NCBI GenBank assembly: GCA_003543135.1
Contig: DPJG01000010.1
Span: forward strand, 236,800-300,799
DNA length: 64,000 bases
Source of the DNA: Rheinheimera sp.
GTDB lineage: Bacteria > Pseudomonadota > Gammaproteobacteria > Enterobacterales > Alteromonadaceae
Direction: 5' to 3'
Below the pieces are notes generated by a model. That model searched no databases and was not told where the DNA came from. It worked only from the letters and a program-made list of their open reading frames with translations. The position numbers and the translations under genes were made by a program. Positions 35,832 through 48,015 of the stretch are shown here, piece by piece (within the stretch, counting starts at the first letter, position 1; each line of letters starts with the position of its first letter).

Positions 35832-37160
35832 ATGGTAACTATTTATAAATCAAAAGCTAAAGTGCAAAAGGGTCCGCAACATCTGGAGCTGACCATAGAG
35901 CGCTGGGACGCTGAAGCACAAAGTATTGCTTTTTCTGACGGTAAAATCTGTTTTGTCGACGGCGCTTTGCCAGGCGAAAGCGTAAAGGTCAAAGTGACAG
36001 AACAAAAGCCACAATACCTCAAAGCCGAAGTACAAAAAGTACTCAAAGCATCTGAACAGCGTATTGCGCCTTTATGCCGTTTTGCCGCCGACTGTGGTGG
36101 TTGTCAGTTGCACCATGTCAGTGCAGAAAACGCCCGTCTTCTGAAGCAACAAGCACTTGACGAGCATCTGAAGCATCAGTTCAGGCTGGATGTCTTGCCA
36201 TGGCAACCGATGTTAACAGGCCCGGCAACAGGCTACCGGCGTAAAGCCAGAATTGGGGTTTGGTTTGAGAAAAAAACCAACGAATTTGTCGTGGGTTTTC
36301 GCCGTAAGGGCGGTAAAGAAATTACCCCTGTCAGTGACTGTATGGTGCTTAGTCCGGCGATTGCGCCGGTATTTAAGGTGCTCAGTGAAACCCTGCCCAA
36401 ACTGAAAGCCGGCACTGCCATTACCCATGTTGAAGTGCTGGACGCCGCCGGCAAGGCTTTTGTCGTGGTGCGGCACATCAAAGCGCTGAGTGCTGAAGAT
36501 AAAAGTTTGCTGCAACAAGCCTGGCCTGAAGCTTGCTGGATAGGCGAAGCACAAAGTGATGAATTCTGTTTCTGGGGCGAGCCACAACAACCCCAGTACC
36601 AATTAGCTCAGGGTTTAACCTTAGCCTTTGCGCCGACGGATTTTATTCAGGTGAATGAAGCGGTAAATCAGCAGATGGTGACGCAGGCGCTGGATTGGCT
36701 GCAGCTGAAAAACACCGACAAAGTGCTGGACTTATATTGTGGTATAGGTAATTTCAGTTTGGCATTAGCAAAGCAGGCGGCACAGGTGGTAGGCTTGGAG
36801 GGTGTTGCAACAATGGTGACAACCGCCACAGACAACGCGCAGCGTAACGGACTTGCCAATGTCAGCTTTGCTCAGGCCGACTTGCATTTAGCCTGGCCTA
36901 AAGCGCCGTGGAATCAGAGCCAGTATCAAAAAGTGTTGCTGGACCCGGCCAGAGCCGGCGCGCTCGGGGCTATTGACGAAGTGGCGCGGTTAAAACCTGA
37001 GACTGTGCTTTATGTGTCCTGTAATCCGGTGACTTTTGCCCGGGATGCAAAAGTATTGCTTGGCAAAGGATATAGTTTAAGCAAAATTGGTCTGATGGAC
37101 ATGTTTCCCTACACCAGCCATCTGGAGTTGATGGCGTTATTTTCGCATACGAGGCAGTAA
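35832..37160 (+). CDS. rlmD: 23S rRNA (uracil-1939-C5)-methyltransferase RlmD
   Basis: SAM-dependent m5U methyltransferase of 442 residues. N-terminal TRAM domain (about 10-70), then the [4Fe-4S] cysteines Cys82, Cys88, Cys91 (PLCRFAADCGGCQL) and Cys170 (PVSDCMVL). SAM-binding motif 'VLDLYCGIGNFSLALA' is near residue 298, and the catalytic Cys near residue 397 is in 'VLYVSCNPVTFARD'. First gene of the rlmD-relA pair; relA starts 3 bases after its stop. Confidence 0.97.
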   Translation: MVTIYKSKAKVQKGPQHLELTIERWDAEAQSIAFSDGKICFVDGALPGESVKVKVTEQKPQYLKAEVQKVLKASEQRIAPLCRFAADCGGCQLHHVSAENARLLKQQALDEHLKHQFRLDVLPWQPMLTGPATGYRRKARIGVWFEKKTNEFVVGFRRKGGKEITPVSDCMVLSPAIAPVFKVLSETLPKLKAGTAITHVEVLDAAGKAFVVVRHIKALSAEDKSLLQQAWPEACWIGEAQSDEFCFWGEPQQPQYQLAQGLTLAFAPTDFIQVNEAVNQQMVTQALDWLQLKNTDKVLDLYCGIGNFSLALAKQAAQVVGLEGVATMVTTATDNAQRNGLANVSFAQADLHLAWPKAPWNQSQYQKVLLDPARAGALGAIDEVARLKPETVLYVSCNPVTFARDAKVLLGKGYSLSKIGLMDMFPYTSHLELMALFSHTRQ

Positions 37161-37163
37161 GTT

Positions 37164-39356
37164 ATGGTCACTATCCGGCATTCCCACAGCACCGAATACA
37201 ACCCGGGCGAGACCACCGCCTGGCTCAGTTCGCTTGGTTTGCCGGACAGTAAAATCAGCAGCCTGCTTGAGACCGAACACTGGTTGCAGCAACATGGTTT
37301 TACCGAAGCCACTTGCCCGCAGGTGCGCACCGGCTGGGAAATGGTGGAAATTCTGGCCGATTTGCGGATGGACAAAGACGCGCTGACCTCGGCGTTATTA
37401 TTCCCGCTGATTGAAGCCGGCATCTTAAGCTGTGAAGAACTCGACAATTTATTCCCGCCTGCTGTGCTGACCATGCTGGCGGCAGTGAAACAAATGGAAG
37501 CCATCCGCACCATTCCGGTGGGGCCAGGCCAGACGCCAAACCCGCAGCAGGCCGATAACCTGCGCAAAATGCTGCTGACCATGGTGGAAGATGTGCGCGC
37601 TGTGGTGATTAAACTGGCCGCACAAATTTGTTATCTGCGTGATGTGAAAAACGCTGACGAAGAGACCCGGGTACTGGCGGCCAAACAAACCAATGCTATT
37701 TTTGCCCCTTTGGCCAACAGGTTAGGGATAGGTCAGCTGAAATGGGAGCTGGAAGATTTAGCTTTTCGTTATCTGCACCCGCAAACCTACAAACAAATTG
37801 CTGCCTTGCTGGAAGAAAAACGGCTGGGGCGTGAGCAATATATGCAGGAATTTGTCGACGCAGTGCGCCAGCGCATGAAAGATGAAAACCTGAATGTGGA
37901 AGTGTACGGCCGGCCTAAACATATTTTCAGTATCTGGAAAAAGATGCAGAAAAAACATCTGGCGTTTGACCAGCTGTATGACATCCGTGCTGTGCGTATA
38001 GTCACCGAAAAAGTGCAGGACTGTTATGCCGTGCTTGGCATAGTGCATACCTCCTGGCAGCACTTGCCCAAAGAATTTGACGATTATATTGCAACCCCCA
38101 AACAAAACGGTTACCAGTCGATTCATACCGTGGTGTTGGGGCCGCAGGGCCGGCCTGTGGAAATTCAGATCCGCACCCGTCAGATGCACGATGATGCCGA
38201 ATTAGGGGTTGCTGCACACTGGCGTTACAAAGAAGGCGGGCATGCTGGCCGTGAAGGCGCGCTGGATGAAAAAATTGGCTGGCTGCGCAAAATTCTGGCC
38301 TGGCAGGAAGAAGTGGTGGATTCGTCGCTGGCCGAAGAGCTGCGTAATCAGGTCACCGAAGACAGAGTTTATGTGTTTACGCCCAAAGGCGACATTGTGG
38401 ACTTACCGCTTGGCTCAACGCCACTCGACTTTGCCTATTATGTGCACTCCAATGTCGGTCATCGTTGTATTGGCGCGAAAATTTCCGGCCGTATTGTGCC
38501 TTTTACCTATCAGCTGAAAACCGGCGATCAGGTCGAAATTCTGACCGGCCGTGAGCCCAACCCAAGCCGCGACTGGCTTAACCCACATCTGGGTTATTTA
38601 AAGTCCAGTCGCGCCCGCTCTAAGGTGCAATATTGGTTCCGTCTGCAGGACAGGGATAAAAACTACGCTGCCGGCAAAGAGTTGCTGGAAACCGAATTAT
38701 CCAGACTCAACCTGAAAATGGACCAGCCGGTCAAAGTGATCCAGCATTTTAATGTGAACTCACTGGAAGAGCTGCTGGTGGGTATAGGCGGCGGCGAGAT
38801 TAAAGTCACCCAGGTGGTGCATTATATTCAGAGTCAGTATGCCAAGGCGTCACCGCCTGACATTGACCCCAGACTTAAAACCAAGCCGATGACCACAGCC
38901 CCGGCAAAAAGCCATGTGGTGGTGCAGGGGGTTGGGAACCTGATGACCCATATGGCCGGTTGTTGTCAGCCGTTGCCGGGGGATGCCATTATTGGTTATA
39001 TCACCCAGGGCCGTGGTATTGCCGTGCACCGTGACGACTGTGAGCAGTTTAAAACCCTGCTGGAACAACATCCGGAGCGCGTGGTGGAAGCCACCTGGGG
39101 CGATCAGTATGCGTCGGGTTACGAAGTGAATATTCGTATTGTTGCGCATGATCGCAACGGTTTATTACGCGATATCACCAGTATTCTGGCCAATGAAAAA
39201 GCCAATGTGCTGAAAATGAGCAGTAACTCGGATGTAGCGCGGCAAACCGCCACTATCAACATGACGCTTGAGCTCTATAACCTGGATTCACTGAATAAAC
39301 TGCTGACCAAAGTCAGTTTGATTGACGATGTGATTGAAGCTAAAAGGTCACAATAA
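37164..39356 (+). CDS. relA: GTP pyrophosphokinase RelA
   Basis: Ribosome-associated (p)ppGpp synthetase of 730 residues, the stringent-response enzyme. Order: an N-terminal HD-like hydrolase domain that lacks the catalytic HD pair, the synthetase domain ('YDIRAVRIVTEKVQDCYAVLG', 'GYQSIHTVVLG', 'VEIQIRTRQMHDDAELG'), TGS ('VYVFTPKGDIVDLPLGSTPLDFAY', in two stretches), a helical/zinc-finger-like region with 'MAGCCQPLPGDAIIGYIT', and a C-terminal ACT/RRM domain. The 'EFDDY' (ExDD) sequence in the synthetase site is characteristic of monofunctional RelA rather than SpoT. A 3-base gap from rlmD means co-translation is likely. Confidence 0.98.
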   Translation: MVTIRHSHSTEYNPGETTAWLSSLGLPDSKISSLLETEHWLQQHGFTEATCPQVRTGWEMVEILADLRMDKDALTSALLFPLIEAGILSCEELDNLFPPAVLTMLAAVKQMEAIRTIPVGPGQTPNPQQADNLRKMLLTMVEDVRAVVIKLAAQICYLRDVKNADEETRVLAAKQTNAIFAPLANRLGIGQLKWELEDLAFRYLHPQTYKQIAALLEEKRLGREQYMQEFVDAVRQRMKDENLNVEVYGRPKHIFSIWKKMQKKHLAFDQLYDIRAVRIVTEKVQDCYAVLGIVHTSWQHLPKEFDDYIATPKQNGYQSIHTVVLGPQGRPVEIQIRTRQMHDDAELGVAAHWRYKEGGHAGREGALDEKIGWLRKILAWQEEVVDSSLAEELRNQVTEDRVYVFTPKGDIVDLPLGSTPLDFAYYVHSNVGHRCIGAKISGRIVPFTYQLKTGDQVEILTGREPNPSRDWLNPHLGYLKSSRARSKVQYWFRLQDRDKNYAAGKELLETELSRLNLKMDQPVKVIQHFNVNSLEELLVGIGGGEIKVTQVVHYIQSQYAKASPPDIDPRLKTKPMTTAPAKSHVVVQGVGNLMTHMAGCCQPLPGDAIIGYITQGRGIAVHRDDCEQFKTLLEQHPERVVEATWGDQYASGYEVNIRIVAHDRNGLLRDITSILANEKANVLKMSSNSDVARQTATINMTLELYNLDSLNKLLTKVSLIDDVIEAKRSQ

Positions 39357-39372
39357 ATTTTTGAGCTGACAC

Positions 39373-39402
39373 AGGCCCGCCCGCTGGCGGGCCTGCTTAT
39401 TT
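39373..39402 (+). terminator. Hairpin after relA
   Basis: AGGCCCGCC/GGCGGGCCT stem with CGCT loop, followed by an imperfect T-tract (GCTTATTT). Strong stem, weak tail, so some read-through to mazG is likely. Confidence 0.65.
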
Positions 39403-39413
39403 GTGGGATTTGT

Positions 39414-40211
39414 ATGTCTAAACCTATTGATGATTTGCTGGCCATTATGGCAACACTGCGTCACCCGGAGCAGGGGTGCGCCTGGGATAAAGCGCAGACA
39501 TTTCAAAGCATTAAGCCTTATACCATTGAAGAAGCCTACGAAGTGGCTGACGCCATCGAGCGCGGCGATTTTGCCGATTTAAAAGATGAACTCGGCGATT
39601 TGTTGTTTCAGGTGGTGTTTTACAGCCAGATGGCTAGCGAGCAGGGCCTGTTTGCCTTTCACGATTGTGTGGCAGCTATCTGCGACAAACTAACACGTCG
39701 TCATCCGCATATTTTTGCATCTGCTGCGAACTCAACGGCAGGCATGGCAGACGCCAGCGCTGCTTTGCAAAACTGGGAAAACCTGAAAAGCAACGAACGT
39801 AAAAAAGCCGGTCTTCACAGTATTCTCGACAATGTACCCAACACCATGCCGGCATTAAGCCGGGCTTATAAACTGCAAAAACGCTGCGCCACGGTAGGTT
39901 TTGACTGGCCTTCGGTCGACGGCTGCTGGGACAAAGTGAAAGAAGAAATTCTGGAAGTGGAACAAACGGAGCCGGGTAGCCCTGAGCTTGTGGATGAGCT
40001 TGGCGATTTAATGTTTGCCATGGTGAACGTGGTGCGCAAACACGGCCTGGATCCCGAAGCTGTGCTGCGCCAGGCCAATCAAAAGTTTGAGCAACGCTTT
40101 CGTGCTGTGGAAGCAAAGCTTGCTGATACCGCCACGCCAGTGGGGCAAGCCAGCCTGGCGCAAATGGAAGCTGCCTGGCAGCAGGTAAAACAAGCTGTCA
40201 GGCCAACCTGA
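39414..40211 (+). CDS. mazG: Nucleoside triphosphate pyrophosphohydrolase MazG
   Basis: Cytoplasmic NTP house-cleaning enzyme of 265 residues with two MazG folds. Each has an E-x2/3-E then E-x2-D metal site: N-terminal 'TIEEAYEVADAIERGD..LKDELGDLLFQVVF' and C-terminal 'KEEILEVEQ...ELVDELGDLMFAMVNV'. In E. coli it lowers ppGpp pools and modulates MazEF. It sits after relA as in E. coli; mazEF is not present here. The 197-base gap to the next gene holds no other gene. Confidence 0.97.
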   Translation: MSKPIDDLLAIMATLRHPEQGCAWDKAQTFQSIKPYTIEEAYEVADAIERGDFADLKDELGDLLFQVVFYSQMASEQGLFAFHDCVAAICDKLTRRHPHIFASAANSTAGMADASAALQNWENLKSNERKKAGLHSILDNVPNTMPALSRAYKLQKRCATVGFDWPSVDGCWDKVKEEILEVEQTEPGSPELVDELGDLMFAMVNVVRKHGLDPEAVLRQANQKFEQRFRAVEAKLADTATPVGQASLAQMEAAWQQVKQAVRPT

Positions 40212-40408
40212 GCACGCAGCAGACAGTGCCGGGCCAGCGTCTCTTTGCCAATGCAGCAGCGTAGCCAATGATACACCCGGGAGGGAGAGCTGGGCTGAAA
40301 ACCCGGGCATCCGGGCGCAATTTACCGCTACTGCGGCAGGTGGTTTTTTTACTGCGCAAAAAATATGCTAATGTCAATTTCACTTTAAACGACAAAGGAG
40401 TGACGTTG

Positions 40409-42892
40409 ATGAAGTTGCCTTACCTGCTTGTGCCTGTAGCCGCCAGTTTGCTGCTGGGTTGTAATAATGACGACACCAGCCCGCCACCACCACAGCCCAG
40501 CCCGGCGGAAAAAGTCAGTATTGTGTACACAGCCCATGGCGTGCCGCATATTCAGGCCGCGAGCTACCGGGCGCTTGGTTATGGCGTCGGTGTGGCCCAG
40601 GCCAGCGAAAATTTATGTACCCTCTCGGAACAATTATTAAAACTCAAAGGTGAAAAATCCCGTTATTTTGGCGCAGGTGCAGCGCAGAAAAACCTGTTAT
40701 CGGATTTAGCTTACCGGGCGCTGGATTATCGCACCCAGGCGCGGCAGCTCTATGGTGCTGTGCCTTTGGACAGCAAAATGCTGATGCAGGGTTATGCCGA
40801 AGGTTTTAATTATCAGCTGCGCCAGTTTGGCAATAGCAGTAACTATCCAACGCCCTGTCGCGGGGTGAGCTGGGTCACCCCCATCCAACCGGAAGATTTA
40901 TTGGCTTATTATCTTGATTTGGCCAGTTTAGCCAGTACCCGTAACTTTTTAGCTGCGATGGCGGTGGCGGCGCCGCCAGGTCAGCCCACCGCTGTAGCGC
41001 CTTCGGTGGCCGCTTCACAGGTACATGCCACGGTAGAGGGTATTGGCAGTAATGGCTGGGCCCTTGGTAAAGACAAAACCGATGGCGCCCAAAGTGCCTT
41101 GTTAGCAAATCCGCATTTTCCCTGGGACGGTGAACTCAGGTTTTTTGAGCAGCACTTAACCATACCGGGTGAGCTTGATGTGACTGGCGTTAGTATGATT
41201 GGCATGCCGGCCGTGCTGATTGGCTTTAACCAGCATCTGGGTTGGACACATACAGTATCGCAGTCCAAACGTTTTACCTTGTATCAGCTCAGTCTTGATG
41301 AAAACAATCCGCTGCGTTACCGCTACGGCACTTCATATCGTGACATCAGCGCCCAAAAGGTCAGTATTGAAGTGTTGCAACCGGATCAAAGTATCAAAAC
41401 GGTCGAAAGCACCTTATACCGCAGCCATTATGGCCCTATGCTGGATTTAACGGCGTTATCGCCGGCTTTGGGCTGGAATCAAAAAACTGCTATCACCATG
41501 CGTGATGCCAATGCCGGTAATAGCCGGATGTTGCAGCATTGGCTGGCTATGGGCAAAGCACGCAATAAAACTGAGTTTTTTCAGGCGTTTAGTCAGAATA
41601 ACGGCATTCCATGGGTCAATACTATGATGGCCGACAGCAGCGGCAATGCCGTTTATCTGGATGGTAGCCAGGTGCCACAGCTAAGTCCGGCGGCAGAAGT
41701 TTATTGGGCCAATGCCAGTAAAAGCCCGCAGCTGGCGCCCATCTGGCAAGACGGTGCCGGCAATATTTTATTGCCAGGCTCAGATCCGGCCTTTGAATGG
41801 CAAGACAGTGTTGACGCTGCTGGGCCAGGCCTGATGCCTTTTGCCAAGGCGCCAAAACAGGAAAGAACGGATTATGTGTTTAATGCGAACAGCAGTCATT
41901 GGCTGAGTAACCTCAATGCGCCGCTGGAAGGTTTTAGCCTGGTGTATGGCCCAGAGCGCACCGAACGCAGCCCACGCACCCGCTATAACGCACAGCTTAT
42001 CAGCAATCAGGGGGCAGTGAAGCTGGCGGGCGAGGATGGCAAATTTAATTTTGCTGAGCTCAAATCCGTGTTTAGCCATAATGGCTCTTTGTTTGGCACT
42101 GAACTCAAAACTGCTTTGGCACAACGTTGTGCCATGTTCCCGCAATTACAGTTGCCCACTGGGGCAGTTGATCTCAGCGCTGCCTGTCAGGTGCTGGCCA
42201 ACTGGGATGGCCGTTATCAGCTTGACAGCCGTGGCGCCCATCTGCTGCGGGAATTTTTGCTGGCCTATCGTATTGCCGGTGAGCGCAATTTAGATAAATC
42301 CTTATATCAAACTGCTTTTGATGCAGACAATGCCGCGCTGACCCCGGCGGGCCTGGCGCCTTATACCGCCGCAGTGCCAGAGCAGGACAAAGTGCTGCTG
42401 GCTCTTGCCAGTGCAGTGCAGCGTTTAACTCAGGCCGGTATTGCGCTGGATGCGCCTCTTGGCACTATTCAGTTTGTGCAAAAAGCCCAAGGGCAGGACA
42501 AACTGCCAATAGCCGGCGGATACTCATATGAAGGTTTGTTTAATATGAGTGAAAGGGCCATTCCGTCGCGCAGCACCGCTGATTTAGCCAATGTGGTGTC
42601 GGGCACGGGCCGGCCTGATTCGTTGTTGTCGACGCTCAGCAGCAATGGCAATAGCGACACTGCGTACCGGGTGAATTACGGCAGCAGTTTTGTGATGGCG
42701 CTGCAGTTTACTGCGGAGGGGCCGAAAGCCGATATGATGCTTGCTTATAGCCAGTCGCACGACCCGGCATCTCCATTTTTTGCCGACCAAACCAGGCTTT
42801 TTAGCCAGGGGCTGTGGCGGCCTATGTTGTTTCGGGCTGATGAAGTGAAAAACGCCACCGTCAAAACCATCACCTTAACGCTGGAGCCTTAA
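40409..42892 (+). CDS. Penicillin/AHL acylase-family lipoprotein
   Basis: Ntn-hydrolase of 827 residues. Start 40409 follows AAGGAG by 8 bases; the longer frame is unsupported. The signal has a lipobox, SLLLGC with Cys18, so it is probably a lipoprotein. The alpha-subunit part runs to about residue 213; then comes the autocatalytic junction 'GIGSNGWALG', where Ser214 should become the N-terminal nucleophile of the beta subunit. 'LLANPHFPW' and 'GELDVTGVSMIGMPAVLIGFNQHLGWTHTV' (given in parts) are family hallmarks. It resembles acyl-homoserine-lactone or aculeacin-type acylases more than penicillin G acylase. Substrate cannot be settled from sequence. A stand-alone gene. Confidence 0.9.
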   Translation: MKLPYLLVPVAASLLLGCNNDDTSPPPPQPSPAEKVSIVYTAHGVPHIQAASYRALGYGVGVAQASENLCTLSEQLLKLKGEKSRYFGAGAAQKNLLSDLAYRALDYRTQARQLYGAVPLDSKMLMQGYAEGFNYQLRQFGNSSNYPTPCRGVSWVTPIQPEDLLAYYLDLASLASTRNFLAAMAVAAPPGQPTAVAPSVAASQVHATVEGIGSNGWALGKDKTDGAQSALLANPHFPWDGELRFFEQHLTIPGELDVTGVSMIGMPAVLIGFNQHLGWTHTVSQSKRFTLYQLSLDENNPLRYRYGTSYRDISAQKVSIEVLQPDQSIKTVESTLYRSHYGPMLDLTALSPALGWNQKTAITMRDANAGNSRMLQHWLAMGKARNKTEFFQAFSQNNGIPWVNTMMADSSGNAVYLDGSQVPQLSPAAEVYWANASKSPQLAPIWQDGAGNILLPGSDPAFEWQDSVDAAGPGLMPFAKAPKQERTDYVFNANSSHWLSNLNAPLEGFSLVYGPERTERSPRTRYNAQLISNQGAVKLAGEDGKFNFAELKSVFSHNGSLFGTELKTALAQRCAMFPQLQLPTGAVDLSAACQVLANWDGRYQLDSRGAHLLREFLLAYRIAGERNLDKSLYQTAFDADNAALTPAGLAPYTAAVPEQDKVLLALASAVQRLTQAGIALDAPLGTIQFVQKAQGQDKLPIAGGYSYEGLFNMSERAIPSRSTADLANVVSGTGRPDSLLSTLSSNGNSDTAYRVNYGSSFVMALQFTAEGPKADMMLAYSQSHDPASPFFADQTRLFSQGLWRPMLFRADEVKNATVKTITLTLEP

Positions 42893-42912
42893 CGGCAATT
42901 GCATAAAACTTT

Positions 42913-42943
42913 GGGTTAAAGCGCGGTTGCAGCGCTTTAACCC
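42913..42943 (+). other. Perfect 12-bp stem-loop after the acylase gene
   Basis: GGGTTAAAGCGC pairs exactly with GCGCTTTAACCC around a GGTTGCA loop. The loop sequence is partly complementary to the following TGTTGCAACC, so an alternative fold is possible. No T-run follows. It lies about 50 bases upstream of the predicted pyrG promoter; it may be a Rho-assisted terminator or an mRNA 3' end. Confidence 0.6.
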
Positions 42944-42994
42944 TGTTGCAACCCGAGGCTCAGTTGGGGCGGCAAGATTAAGCCAAGCTTTCGA

Positions 42995-43023
42995 TTGAGC
43001 CTGTCTTTGCTCTTTGCTATACT
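42995..43023 (+). promoter_or_regulatory. Predicted sigma-70 promoter of pyrG
   Basis: TTGAGC (42995-43000), exactly 17 bases, TATACT (43018-43023). The likely transcription start falls in the pyrimidine-rich TTTCCGCCCG, leaving a leader of about 110 bases before pyrG. Confidence 0.7.
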
Positions 43024-43084
43024 TTCCGCCCGTCCTGATACCAATTCTGATTTCCTTAATTGTTCACCCTGTGCAAACAGGTAA

Positions 43085-46131
<3,047 letters not shown>

Positions 46132-46143
46132 GCTTTTGACTCC

Positions 46144-46176
46144 GACAAAAAAAGCGCTTTATGCGCTTTTTTTGTC
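46144..46176 (+). terminator. Terminator after eno
   Basis: GACAAAAAAAGCGC pairs with GCGCTTTTTTTGTC across a TTTAT loop: a 14-bp symmetrical stem with a T-run within the right arm. Confidence 0.9.
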
Positions 46177-46280
46177 AAACGGATTTGCGGTTGTGCACTG
46201 TTGTTTTCTTTTGGCAAAAAGCAGTGACTGGATAAAAACGCAGCCTTTTAGAGCCTTATGAAACAAGCTACCATCGTCAG

Positions 46281-46931
46281 ATGAAGTCACAAAACGAACT
46301 CTGGTTTTTACCTGAGCAAAATCAGACCTATATCGAGCTGTGCAACACTTTGTACGAGCGCGAATTGTTACGTCTGGCACAAACGCCTGCTGATAAACTG
46401 CCCTGGTTGCCCAAACGACTGGCGAGTTTGCCTTTTTATGTGCGTGAAGCCGCTTCGTTAATTTTAAAACACCCGTCCCCTTTAACTTTGGATAGTCAGA
46501 ATGCCTGTTGGTTACATAGCCAGAGCAAAATGTGTCCAGTGCCCCATGTTGATGAATCAGAAAGTATTTTTGCCTTTTATCATAAAAATGCCAAACTGGG
46601 TTTGTTAGTGCCTGTATATTGCAAAGAGCAGGATATTGAACAAATCCGGCTTGATTCAGTGGACGAAATTGACCATGAAGGCCAGCGTATTCATTGTAAT
46701 GAACATGGTTGGTTTGCCATGGCTGGCTGGCCACAGGAGCCGGACAATCAGCAAAAACTGCTGCTCAAACCCAGCAAAACTGTGCTGGTCGCTGTGTGTT
46801 GTGGCCATCAGTGGCGTAATCAGGAGCGCAAAACCCCACGTTTACTCAGCCTGCGTGAGTTGCTGTTAGCCAGCCGGCTGAACTGGCAAAACTTTGCCAA
46901 ACCGCATCAGGCAAAAAAAGAACTTCGTTAG
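46281..46931 (+). CDS. Unrecognised conserved-looking protein
   Basis: A 216-residue soluble protein I do not recognise. No signal peptide or membrane helix. Aromatic- and Trp-rich, with several Cys and His residues: 'NACWLHSQSKMCPVPHVDES', 'GQRIHCNEHGWFAMAGWP', 'LVAVCCGHQWR'. The C-terminal part has a helix 'RLLSLRELLLASRLNWQNF'. The Cys/His spacing could bind metal, but no standard zinc finger is seen. There is no strong ribosome-binding site before the ATG (CATCGTCAG), so the start is tentative. Codon use resembles neighbours and the frame is open throughout, so I take it as a real gene. It stands between eno and ftsB with its own probable transcript. No function is proposed. Confidence 0.75.
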   Translation: MKSQNELWFLPEQNQTYIELCNTLYERELLRLAQTPADKLPWLPKRLASLPFYVREAASLILKHPSPLTLDSQNACWLHSQSKMCPVPHVDESESIFAFYHKNAKLGLLVPVYCKEQDIEQIRLDSVDEIDHEGQRIHCNEHGWFAMAGWPQEPDNQQKLLLKPSKTVLVAVCCGHQWRNQERKTPRLLSLRELLLASRLNWQNFAKPHQAKKELR

Positions 46932-46986
46932 CTGATAAAAAGCCATCAAATCGGTCAAATCCGCCAGAAATAGCAAATGTCAGGGC

Positions 46987-47015
46987 TTTTCAGCGCGCAG
47001 GGAAGCCTTCATAAT
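46987..47015 (+). promoter_or_regulatory. Possible promoter for the ftsB operon
   Basis: TTTTCA (46987-46992), 17-base spacer, CATAAT (47010-47015), 30 bases before the ftsB start. Moderate match to sigma-70. Confidence 0.4.
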
Positions 47016-47044
47016 AAAGCCAATCCTGAACTGACTGGTGTGTT

Positions 47045-47329
47045 ATGCGTTTATTGCTTGTGATCCTGCTGACATTATGTGCCGCTTTGCAATACCGGCT
47101 TTGGTTCGGTCAGCATAGCGTCAAAGAATATCTGCAGCATAAAGAAGAATTACGCACCCATCAGCAAAGTAACCTGGAACTGCAAAAACGCAATAAAATG
47201 CTGCAGGCAGACGTCGCCGATTTGCAACAAGGTCTGGATTCGATTGAAGAACGAGCCCGCAACGAGCTTGGCCTTATCAAACAAGACGAAGTATTTTTCC
47301 GCTTATTGACCCCCCAGGGTAAAAAATGA
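47045..47329 (+). CDS. ftsB: Cell division protein FtsB
   Basis: Bitopic division protein (94 residues) that forms the FtsQLB complex. Short cytoplasmic start, one membrane helix (MRLLLVILLTLCAALQYRLWF), a leucine-zipper-like coiled coil (about 28-70, 'LELQKRNKMLQADVADLQQGL'), and the conserved 'SIEERARNELGLIKQDEVFFRLL' end, given here as one FtsB signature in two parts (SIEERARNELG and LIKQDEVFFRLL). Overlaps ispD by 4 bases. Same position as in E. coli. Confidence 0.96.
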   Translation: MRLLLVILLTLCAALQYRLWFGQHSVKEYLQHKEELRTHQQSNLELQKRNKMLQADVADLQQGLDSIEERARNELGLIKQDEVFFRLLTPQGKK

Positions 47330-48015
47330 CCATTGCTGTAGTGATCCCAGCCGCAGGTTCCGGTCAGCGGATGCAGGCAGACAGACCCAAACAATATTTA
47401 GAACTATTCGGTAAAACTATTCTTGAGCATACAGTACAGCGTTTGCGTCAGGTGCCAGAGCTGGGCCCGGTCTGGCTGGCGCTGGCCGCTGATGATGCTT
47501 ATTTTGCGGCCACCAGTTTGGCTGTTCAGCCTGGTATTCATCGGGTAACTGGCGGTCGTGAACGTGCTGACTCAGTGCTGGCCGGCTTAATGGCCATTGA
47601 CGAGCGTCAGTATCCCTGGGTGCTGGTGCATGATGCCGCAAGACCACTGGTGCAGGTTAGCGATATTCAGAAACTGATCAAGCGCTGCCTCGGCTCAGGC
47701 TGTGGTGGCATTCTGGCGACACCGGTGCGCGACACCATGAAACGTGGCATGGGCACACAGGAACATCCCCAGGTGCTGCAGACGGTAGAACGTCAAGATC
47801 TCTGGCATGCGTTGACCCCACAACTTTTCCCCACTGCACAGCTCAGGCAAAGCCTGCAACAAGCCTTACAACAAGGTGTTGCCATTACCGACGAAGCTTC
47901 GGCTCTGGAATGGGCTGGTTTGCCCGTGCTGTTGGTCAGCGGTCGTGCCGATAATATCAAAATTACCCAGAGTGAAGATTTACAGCTGGCTCGTTTTTAT
48001 CTGGAGCAACAATGA
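47326..48015 (+). CDS. ispD: 2-C-methyl-D-erythritol 4-phosphate cytidylyltransferase
   Basis: Third step of the non-mevalonate isoprenoid pathway; adds CMP to MEP. 229 residues. Nucleotide loop '[21 protein letters not shown]' (as two contiguous parts [12 protein letters not shown] and QADRPKQYL) and '[12 protein letters not shown]' are IspD signatures. ATGA overlap with ftsB, and 4-base overlap with ispF, so translation is coupled. Confidence 0.98.
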   Translation: MTIAVVIPAAGSGQRMQADRPKQYLELFGKTILEHTVQRLRQVPELGPVWLALAADDAYFAATSLAVQPGIHRVTGGRERADSVLAGLMAIDERQYPWVLVHDAARPLVQVSDIQKLIKRCLGSGCGGILATPVRDTMKRGMGTQEHPQVLQTVERQDLWHALTPQLFPTAQLRQSLQQALQQGVAITDEASALEWAGLPVLLVSGRADNIKITQSEDLQLARFYLEQQ

